Assembly (NCBI GenBank): GCA_016212345.1
Contig: JACRGM010000065.1
Span: forward strand, 1-6,073
DNA length: 6,073 bases
Reading direction: 5' to 3'
From: Nitrospinota bacterium
GTDB taxonomy: Bacteria; Nitrospinota; Nitrospinia; SZUA-224
A model generated the notes under the pieces. That model searched no databases, was not told where the DNA came from, and was given only the letters and a program-made list of their open reading frames with translations. Positions 1-5,373 of the stretch are shown piece by piece (the stretch's first letter is position 1; every line of letters starts with the position of its first letter). A program made the translations under genes and the position numbers.

Positions 1-1912
1 GTTCAAATATAGGGAGCTGTTCATCACCATACCCGTTAGCAAATCCTATCTTGCCATGGAGCATACCTACAAATCTCCATAATAGTGGGTAATACCAACT
101 TACTTCTCCATTTGTCTTGTAAAAATTTACCCCACCGAGAGGGCCACCCGCAAATTCTAATGATACTTCTTCTCGTCCTCCTTTAGTAGGATTAAGGAAA
201 TTATCCCTTGTATCCCTTATAAGGGTTGGTGAGATTCTACTGGTTGTTCTCTCTTCATTTTTAAGTAAGGCGGTCTCTTTCTCTTTCTCGACATTAGATA
301 TCTTAATCTTATCATAGCTGTACCCCACCTTTCCCCATATATATTCTCCAAATGACTTTCCTAGTCTTATACCTCCCCCTCGGGTACGGGATTTGTAGCT
401 AAAGAATTCTGTCTCCCTATTATAGACATCAAATCCAGCACTAAATTCTCTATCAAATACCCTTGGCTCTGTAAAATGTAATGAGAAATCCTGCCTTATA
501 GATGAAAGTTCTGCTGAAAAACTTAATCTTTGCCCCCTTCCTAATAGATTATCTTGTGCTATCTGTCCTGTAAACATCACCTCCTCAATAGAACTGAATC
601 CAACACCTACACTTATACTCCCTGTTGGTCTCTCTGTAACCTTAGTATTTATATCAATAAGATCTTCTTGGACTCCACGACTAGTTTCTATCTTCACCTC
701 CTCAAAGAATCCTAAATTATTGATCCTTTCCCTACTTCTCCTCAGCTTTTCACTATCAAAGAGCTCCCCTTCCTGAAACCTAAACTCTCGTCGAATAACC
801 CTGTCTCTTGTCTTGGCATTCCCTGTTATATTTATCCTTCCCACATATACCTTACGTCCTTTGTTTATATCTATTGTAATATCTATCTTCTTCTCCTTCT
901 CATCAATGGTTGTTAGGGGTGTTATATCTGCAAAGGCATAACCTTTTCTTGAAAAGAGATCAGATATATGGAATATATCACCTCTGAGAATGGATCGGTT
1001 AAAGACCTCATTCTCCTTTAACTTCATCTCCTTTCCCAATTCATCTGGCGAATATATATCGCTACCTGTGATCTCAATCCTTCTAGTGTAGTATTGTTCT
1101 CCCTCCTCTATATTTATAGTAATAAATATCTTCCTCTCCTCTTTGTCTATCTCTACCTCTGGTTCATAGACCTTTACATTGATATATCCATTGTCATGGT
1201 AGAATGATTCTATCCTGAGTATATCTGTTTTTAAGGCCTCTTTTTTGTATATCCCTGAATTGGTAAGCCATGAAAATATCCCTTTTTTCTTGGTCTCTAT
1301 CTGTCTTAATAGATTCTTTTTGCTAAATGCCTTGTTTCCTCTAAACCTGATATCCCTTATCCTGACCTTTTTATCCTCTTTGATCTTGAACTCAAGATCG
1401 ATCTGATTCTCCTTTGCCTCTTTAACTACATCTTCTATCTCAGCGAAGAAATACCCTTTTTCCTTATAGAGAAGTTTGATCTTCTCTATACTTTCTTGAA
1501 TCATCTGCTTATTATAAGTAGATCCCTTTTTTACACTTACCTTCTCTTCAATAGCATCTTTATCAATCTTCTTATTCCCTGTTATACTTATCTCCCCTAT
1601 CGATGGTATCTCTGTAACAATGAAGGTGACCTTCACCCCCATATAATAGTCTTCTACATCGACCTCTATATCCTTGAAATGACCTAAATGATAAATCCTC
1701 TTTATATCTTCCCTTATCCCAGTTGTGGAATATCTATCTCCCACATTGGTCTTTATATAATATCTGATAGTAGAAGTATCTACCCTCTTATTACCCTTTA
1801 CCTGTATCAGTTTAACTATCTTTTCTTCATAATTGACCGCCCTTGCCTGCGATCCAAAGATCATCGCTAAAAAAAATATGATGATAAGTGTCACTCCCGA
1901 TCTTATTTTCAT
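1..1912 (-). CDS. bamA: Outer membrane protein assembly factor BamA (Omp85), 3' end outside window
   Basis: BamA is the outer-membrane insertase of the BAM complex: periplasmic POTRA repeats receive unfolded porins and a C-terminal barrel inserts them. I translated an unbroken frame of 637 codons running off the window start. Residues 1-25 form a signal peptide (basic MKIR, hydrophobic LIIIFFLAM, cleavage likely after SQARA). Five POTRA repeats follow at about 32-101, 102-182, 183-271, 272-352 and 353-427, most opening with a strand ending in GN or GS (VKGNKR, ITGNKK, FRGNKA, ITGSDI, ITGNAK). The barrel starts near 428 and shows typical Omp85 features: QDNLLGRGQ, FTEPR, RDTRDNFLNPTKGGR (about 567-581) and AGGPLGGVNFYKT. 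The last visible residues, LPIFE, normally precede the conserved (V/L)RGF region, so an estimated 100-150 C-terminal residues are missing. The ATG lies 8 nt after the clpC stop; an in-frame TAG just upstream excludes an earlier start. There is no good Shine-Dalgarno sequence, which suggests translational coupling to clpC. BamA identity is firm; TamA is unlikely because it has three POTRAs. Confidence 0.95.
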   Translation of the reverse strand, partial: MKIRSGVTLIIIFFLAMIFGSQARAVNYEEKIVKLIQVKGNKRVDTSTIRYYIKTNVGDRYSTTGIREDIKRIYHLGHFKDIEVDVEDYYMGVKVTFIVTEIPSIGEISITGNKKIDKDAIEEKVSVKKGSTYNKQMIQESIEKIKLLYKEKGYFFAEIEDVVKEAKENQIDLEFKIKEDKKVRIRDIRFRGNKAFSKKNLLRQIETKKKGIFSWLTNSGIYKKEALKTDILRIESFYHDNGYINVKVYEPEVEIDKEERKIFITINIEEGEQYYTRRIEITGSDIYSPDELGKEMKLKENEVFNRSILRGDIFHISDLFSRKGYAFADITPLTTIDEKEKKIDITIDINKGRKVYVGRINITGNAKTRDRVIRREFRFQEGELFDSEKLRRSRERINNLGFFEEVKIETSRGVQEDLIDINTKVTERPTGSISVGVGFSSIEEVMFTGQIAQDNLLGRGQRLSFSAELSSIRQDFSLHFTEPRVFDREFSAGFDVYNRETEFFSYKSRTRGGGIRLGKSFGEYIWGKVGYSYDKIKISNVEKEKETALLKNEERTTSRISPTLIRDTRDNFLNPTKGGREEVSLEFAGGPLGGVNFYKTNGEVSWYYPLLWRFVGMLHGKIGFANGYGDEQLPIFE

Positions 1913-1962
1913 GGTCTATTTTAAACGGTCTGATAACTATCTATCATATTTTTTTTAGCGAT
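1863..1962. repeat. 20-bp perfect inverted repeat across the clpC-bamA junction
   Basis: Positions 1863-1882 (ATCGCTAAAAAAAATATGAT) and 1943-1962 are exact reverse complements separated by 60 bases. On the minus-strand mRNA the 5' arm is clpC codons for IAKKNMI, near the C terminus, and the 3' arm is bamA codons for IIFFLAM in the signal peptide. The loop holds the clpC stop, the 8-nt gap and the bamA ATG. The arms sit in two unrelated coding sequences, so protein homology does not explain the match. A ribosome finishing clpC would melt the 5' arm, so a role in translational coupling is possible, but this is inference. It lacks the form of an intrinsic terminator because the U-run lies inside the stem. 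Confidence 0.8.
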
Positions 1963-4359
1963 AAATACTAATTCTTTATCTTTTAATCTTACTTCTATTA
2001 CCCTCCCATCTTTAAACTCTCCCAAGAGTATCCTTTCAGCCAATGGATTCTCTATATACTTTTGAATCGTCTTCTTCAGATGGCGTGCACCAAAGGCATG
2101 ATCATAACCCTCCTCTGCTAACCACTCTCTTACTTCCTTGGTGACTTTAAGGGAAAGCCCTTCCTCTCCTAATCGCTCATTTAATTCTGCTAAATGAAGG
2201 TCAACTATCTTAATTATACCCTCCTTTTTCAGATGATTAAATATCACAATCTCATCTATCCTACTTAAAAACTCAGGATTGAATGTCCGTTTCAGATCTC
2301 CCTTGATAATATTCTCCTTTATCTTTTTTAAAAACTCTTCTCCTGTATTTTGGAATCCCATCGAGACCCCCTTCTCCAGTGTCTTTGCACTCAGATTAGA
2401 GGTCATGATCAAGATGGTATTCCTGAAATTCACAAGACGTCCATAACTATCTGTAAGCTTACCATCATCCATTATCTGTAAGAGGATATGATAGATATCA
2501 GGATGAGCCTTCTCTATCTCATCAAATAATATAATGGAATATGGTTTACGTCTTACCTTTTCAGTCAATTGTCCCCCTTCTTCATACCCTACATATCCTG
2601 GTGGTGCGCCAGTCAACCTTGAGACATTAAACTTCTCCATATACTCTGACATATCTAGTCGGATCAGATCGCCCCTATCTCCAAAAAGAAACTCAGATAG
2701 AGCATATGCCAGCTCAGTCTTTCCCACCCCAGTGGGTCCTAAAAATAGGAAAGACCCAATGGGTCTCTTTATATTCTTAATCCCAGCCCGTGATCGCCTT
2801 ACCGCCTTACTTACAATCTTAATAGCATCTTCCTGCCCCACTACCACCTTTGATAAACTCTCCTCCATCTCCATGAGTCTCTCTGATTCCTCCATTTCAA
2901 TCTTTGAAAGTGGTATACCTTTCATCTTTGATACTACATACGCAACATCTTTATATGTAACCTCCTGTGGGATATCCTTGCGGGATCTCTTCCATTCATC
3001 CTTTAATAATTCAACCTGGTATCTTAGTTCCTCCTCCTTATCTCGCAATTCCACTGCCTCTTCAAACTCTTGGCTCTCTATTTTCGCCTTCTTCTCCATT
3101 ACAATTCTATCGATCTGCCTTTGAAGTTCTCTCACCTCAGGGGGATATGTTACCTCTCTGAGCCTTACCCTTGAGGCCGTCTCATCTATCACATCTATAG
3201 CCTTATCAGGAAAGAATCTATCAGTTATATACCTATCAGATAGCCTAACAGCACCAATAATTGCATCCTCTCTTATGATAACCTTATGATGGGTCTCGTA
3301 TTCATCCTTCAATTCCTTTAGAATCTGGATAGTCTCTTCAGTGCTTGGGGGATCTACCATAATTGGCTGAAATCTTCGTTCCAATGCCGCATTCTTCTCA
3401 ATATACTTCCTATATTCTTCTGATGTAGTAGCACCCACACATTGAATCTCTCCACGAGAGAGGGCTGGTTTCAACATATTTGAGGCATCAACAGAGCCTT
3501 CCGCTGCACCTGCCCCTACCACTGTATGGAGCTCATCTATAAATAAAATAACAGAATTTGAACCTGTGATCTCCTTCATTATCCCTTTTAATCTGGCCTC
3601 AAACTGTCCACGGTATTTAGTCCCTGCTATAAGGGAACCCATATCAAGGGAAACCACCCGTCTATCATAAAGCATATCAGGAACCTCTCTTGCGACAATC
3701 CTTCTTGCCAGCCCTTCAACAATAGCAGTCTTACCTACCCCTGCTTCACCAATCAGTACAGGATTATTCTTGGTACGACGGCTAATGATCTGGATAACCC
3801 TCTCAATTTCGCTATTCCTCCCGATCACAGGATCAAGTCTCCCTCTAACTGCCAATGCTGTTAGGTCTCTACTAAACTCATCTAAAATAGGGGTTTTGCT
3901 TGTCTCCTTAGTTTGGAAAGAGGATTCCTTCAAGATATCCATAATATACTTTCTTGTCTCAGTCATATGTATACCAAAGCTACTAAGGATCTTTGAAGCA
4001 ATCCCATCTTTTTCCCTGATAAGACCAAGGAGTAGATGCTCTGTGCCAATATAATTATGACCCATTGCCCTTGCCTCTTCTACCGCAAACTCCAATACCT
4101 TCTTTGCACCAGAGGTAAATGGTATCTCTCCCATCGTCAAGATGTTTGAACTCATTGGCAGATTATTCTCAATCTCTATATTCACCTGATCAATATCAAC
4201 ACCGACTCTGCGAAAGACTGCTATAGCAATTCCTCCGCCATCCTTTAGTAATCCTTGTAGAATATGTTCTGTTCCAAGATATTCATGACGATAGCGTTCT
4301 GCCTCTTCCCTGGCAAAAATAATTACCCTTCTTGCCCTTTCTGTAAACCTTTTAAACAT
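1921..4359 (-). CDS. clpC: ATP-dependent Clp protease ATP-binding subunit ClpC
   Basis: This is a class I Hsp100 unfoldase of 812 residues, a normal ClpC length, that should thread substrates into ClpP in the cytoplasm. The N-domain has two Clp_N repeats (about 1-70 and 80-145), each with a GTEH motif (29-32, 105-108). Their glutamates match positions that bind phosphoarginine in Bacillus ClpC. AAA-1 has Walker A GEAGVGKT (204-211), pore loop KYRG (249-251 region), Walker B ILFIDE (271-276) and Arg finger region ALERRF (325-330). A short coiled-coil middle domain with a UVR-like motif (about 415-460) marks ClpC rather than ClpA, which lacks it, or ClpB, whose middle domain is long. AAA-2 has Walker A GPTGVGKT (541-548), pore loop GYVG (588-591), Walker B IILFDE (609-614), a ClpP-docking-type tripeptide MGF (667-669) and sensor-2 GAR (757-759). 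All catalytic residues are present. The start is fixed by a strong Shine-Dalgarno 7 nt upstream. It is the first gene of a probable clpC-bamA operon. ClpP and an adaptor are not in the window. Confidence 0.97.
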   Translation of the reverse strand: MFKRFTERARRVIIFAREEAERYRHEYLGTEHILQGLLKDGGGIAIAVFRRVGVDIDQVNIEIENNLPMSSNILTMGEIPFTSGAKKVLEFAVEEARAMGHNYIGTEHLLLGLIREKDGIASKILSSFGIHMTETRKYIMDILKESSFQTKETSKTPILDEFSRDLTALAVRGRLDPVIGRNSEIERVIQIISRRTKNNPVLIGEAGVGKTAIVEGLARRIVAREVPDMLYDRRVVSLDMGSLIAGTKYRGQFEARLKGIMKEITGSNSVILFIDELHTVVGAGAAEGSVDASNMLKPALSRGEIQCVGATTSEEYRKYIEKNAALERRFQPIMVDPPSTEETIQILKELKDEYETHHKVIIREDAIIGAVRLSDRYITDRFFPDKAIDVIDETASRVRLREVTYPPEVRELQRQIDRIVMEKKAKIESQEFEEAVELRDKEEELRYQVELLKDEWKRSRKDIPQEVTYKDVAYVVSKMKGIPLSKIEMEESERLMEMEESLSKVVVGQEDAIKIVSKAVRRSRAGIKNIKRPIGSFLFLGPTGVGKTELAYALSEFLFGDRGDLIRLDMSEYMEKFNVSRLTGAPPGYVGYEEGGQLTEKVRRKPYSIILFDEIEKAHPDIYHILLQIMDDGKLTDSYGRLVNFRNTILIMTSNLSAKTLEKGVSMGFQNTGEEFLKKIKENIIKGDLKRTFNPEFLSRIDEIVIFNHLKKEGIIKIVDLHLAELNERLGEEGLSLKVTKEVREWLAEEGYDHAFGARHLKKTIQKYIENPLAERILLGEFKDGRVIEVRLKDKELVFIAKKNMIDSYQTV

Positions 4360-4366
4360 CTCTCTT

Positions 4367-4375
4367 CCTCCTTTT
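4367..4375 (-). promoter_or_regulatory. Strong ribosome binding site of clpC
   Basis: On the minus strand the bases read AAAAGGAGG, a near-complete match to the 16S anti-Shine-Dalgarno, with 7 nt between it and the ATG at 4359. It fixes the clpC start and contrasts with the missing Shine-Dalgarno of the downstream bamA. Confidence 0.9.
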
Positions 4376-4442
4376 CTAAGGTTAATTGACTATCTGAAGA
4401 AGGAAATTTACATATCTTGTATATGAATTAATAAATTAATTA

Positions 4443-4472
4443 ATTATAGAAGGTTACCTTATTATTTGTCAA
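4443..4472 (-). promoter_or_regulatory. Sigma70-type promoter of clpC-bamA
   Basis: Read on the minus strand, TTGACA (4472-4467) and TATAAT (4448-4443) are both exact consensus hexamers with an 18-bp spacer. Transcription should start near 4436, giving a leader of about 75 nt before clpC. The spacer contains a small palindrome, AAGGTTACCTT (4450-4460). I see no CIRCE element, no CtsR-type heptad repeat and no sigma32-like boxes, so heat-shock control of clpC is not evident here. Start site and activity are inferred from the hexamers alone. Confidence 0.7.
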
Positions 4473-4523
4473 TTTAAAAATCTTACTTTTTATCTATATT
4501 TTTATCTATATTTTTAATTGACA
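4467..4523. repeat. Imperfect inverted repeat carrying the two divergent -35 boxes
   Basis: TGTCAATTTAAAAA (4467-4480) and TTTTTAATTGACA (4511-4523) are reverse complements except for one extra T in the left arm. Each outer end is the TTGACA box of one of the two divergent promoters, so part of the symmetry follows from both using consensus boxes, but the matching AATT and A-tract flanks go beyond that. The arms could hold a regulator or simply be paired UP-like A/T tracts. Confidence 0.55.
4491..4514. repeat. Two 12-bp direct repeats just upstream of the plus-strand -35
   Basis: TATCTATATTTT occurs twice without a gap (4491-4502, 4503-4514); a third, decayed copy may lie at 4479-4490 (8 of 12 bases agree). 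The block covers about -40 to -60 relative to the predicted plus-strand start, which is where an UP element binds the RNA polymerase alpha C-terminal domains. A function as UP element is inference; it may be plain A/T-rich slippage. Confidence 0.5.
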
Positions 4524-4546
4524 GTAGCTATTATCTAAAGTACACT
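4518..4546 (+). promoter_or_regulatory. Sigma70-type promoter of the nucleotidyltransferase genes
   Basis: TTGACA (4518-4523), a 17-bp spacer and TACACT (4541-4546) form a near-consensus promoter with ideal spacing. Transcription should start at a purine near 4552-4555, leaving only about 20 nt before the ATG at 4574. It stands back to back with the clpC promoter, with 45 bp between the two -35 boxes. It probably drives both plus-strand genes, since no other good promoter lies between them. Confidence 0.7.
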
Positions 4547-4573
4547 TTTTTATAGAATGTGAATCATAGTAAT

Positions 4574-5320
4574 ATGAAGTATCAATTGACATCAATAATC
4601 CTGGCAGGGGGAAAGGGAACCAGGATGAGATCAGATATTCCAAAGGTACTCCATCCTATAAGTGGAAGACCGATGTTAGAATATGTTATAGATCTGGCAA
4701 ACAATGTTGGTTCTTCAAGGGTGATCATCATCATTGGATATCAAGGAGAAAGGATCAGAGATATCTTCTCCCATAAAGGGGTGGAGTTTGCGGAACAGAG
4801 AGAGCAGATGGGGACAGGACATGCTGTGCTTCAGGCAGAAGTGATGATGAAGGATTTTAATGGTGATGTCCTTGTATTATCAGGGGATGTACCTTTGTTG
4901 AAAAGAGAGACCATTAATGAACTAATCAAAAGGCATCGTGATACAGATGCGGTAGCTACACTCCTTACAGCATTTATGAATGATCCCACAGGCTATGGAA
5001 GGGTTATACATGGAGAGGGAAACTTGATAAAGGGTGTGGTTGAGGAAAGGGATTCCACACCTCATGAGAAGGGGATCATAGAGGTGAATTCTGGTACATA
5101 TTGTTTTAAAAAGGATTTCCTCTTTGATGCCCTCCATAAGATAGATAAAAGAAATATACAGGGAGAATACTACCTCACAGATGTGGTCAGGATTGCAGGA
5201 GATATGTCCCTTCAGATTGGGGGAGTGACTAGTGATGATCCATTAGAGATCATGGGGGTGAATACCATGGCAGAATTAGCTAAGGCAGAAGAGATTATCA
5301 AGAATAGAAATAAGCTTTAG
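4574..5320 (+). CDS. Single-domain GlmU-type UDP-N-acetylglucosamine pyrophosphorylase
   Basis: By similarity to the N-terminal half of GlmU this enzyme should join UTP and GlcNAc-1-phosphate to make UDP-GlcNAc, the precursor of peptidoglycan and lipid A, in the cytoplasm. Counting from the ATG (248 residues) the full active-site set is visible: LAGGKGTRM (10-18), PKVLH (23-27), QREQMGTGHAV (75-85), GDVP (104-107, with the metal-binding Asp105), GYGR (140-143), EERD (157-160), VNSG (171-174), GEYYLTD and GVN (228-230, second metal ligand). The protein ends in a helix about where E. coli GlmU (456 residues) passes from pyrophosphorylase to the linker, so the left-handed beta-helix acetyltransferase is absent. 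The stop is not an evident frameshift. An in-frame GTG at 4559 would give 253 residues, but it lies only a few bases from the predicted transcript start. I chose the ATG because it gives the usual family N terminus. Neither start has a Shine-Dalgarno. Specificity for GlcNAc is inferred; another UDP-sugar is possible. Confidence 0.9.
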   Translation: MKYQLTSIILAGGKGTRMRSDIPKVLHPISGRPMLEYVIDLANNVGSSRVIIIIGYQGERIRDIFSHKGVEFAEQREQMGTGHAVLQAEVMMKDFNGDVLVLSGDVPLLKRETINELIKRHRDTDAVATLLTAFMNDPTGYGRVIHGEGNLIKGVVEERDSTPHEKGIIEVNSGTYCFKKDFLFDALHKIDKRNIQGEYYLTDVVRIAGDMSLQIGGVTSDDPLEIMGVNTMAELAKAEEIIKNRNKL

Positions 5321-5350
5321 GCACTTTAGGTACTTTAGGCACTTTAGGCA
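5315..5350 (+). repeat. Tandem 9-bp repeat array between the two nucleotidyltransferase genes
   Basis: Four head-to-tail copies of CTTTAGGCA occur (5315, 5324, 5333, 5342), the second having T for C at base 8. After three bases (TTA) a decayed copy CTTTAAAGG (5354-5362) runs into the next ribosome binding site. The first copy supplies the TAG stop of the preceding gene. Every copy keeps TAG in that gene's frame, so copy-number change would not extend the protein, but it would change the distance between the stop and the next start. Confidence 0.85.
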
Positions 5351-5357
5351 TTACTTT

Positions 5358-5365
5358 AAAGGAGG
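5358..5365 (+). promoter_or_regulatory. Ribosome binding site of the second nucleotidyltransferase
   Basis: AAAGGAGG lies 8 nt before the ATG at 5374 and fixes that start. Its first bases fall in the palindrome CTTTAAAG (5354-5361), and the CTTTA of the upstream repeats is complementary to the TAAAG here, so weak competing pairing is possible. Confidence 0.85.
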
Positions 5366-5373
5366 AGATAAAG

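Noticed and set aside
1496..1870. Two short plus-strand open frames (63 and 60 codons)
   Set aside because: They are antisense to the bamA POTRA and signal-peptide coding region, with hydrophobic low-complexity translation and no ribosome binding site seen.
1869..1876. A8/T8 homopolymers in bamA and clpC as phase-variation or slippage sites
   Set aside because: Slippage in either direction at the clpC tract meets a stop within a few codons and gives no fusion; switching off bamA would be lethal in known diderms.
1943..1971. Internal promoter for bamA (TATGAT at 1948-1943 on the minus strand)
   Set aside because: The -10 is acceptable, but the only -35 at correct spacing (TTAGTA) matches three of six bases and the site is inside the inverted repeat; support is too weak.
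2534..3124. 196-codon open frame on the plus strand inside clpC
   Set aside because: It is antisense to the conserved middle and second AAA+ domains of ClpC; the protein has no recognisable motif and looks like a reading shadow.
4386..4414. TTGACT-17-TACATA on the plus strand as a third promoter
   Set aside because: It lies in the clpC leader far from any plus-strand start, in A/T-rich DNA where such matches arise by chance; the 4518-4546 promoter is much better placed.
4411..4425. Small hairpin CATAT-N5-ATATG in the clpC leader
   Set aside because: Five A/T-rich pairs are too weak to call a terminator or riboswitch, and no U-run follows on the clpC strand.
4535..4543. Reverse copy of one 9-bp repeat unit (GTACTTTAG) in the plus-strand promoter
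   Set aside because: It is a single 9-base match in A/T-rich sequence formed by the -10 box itself; chance explains it.
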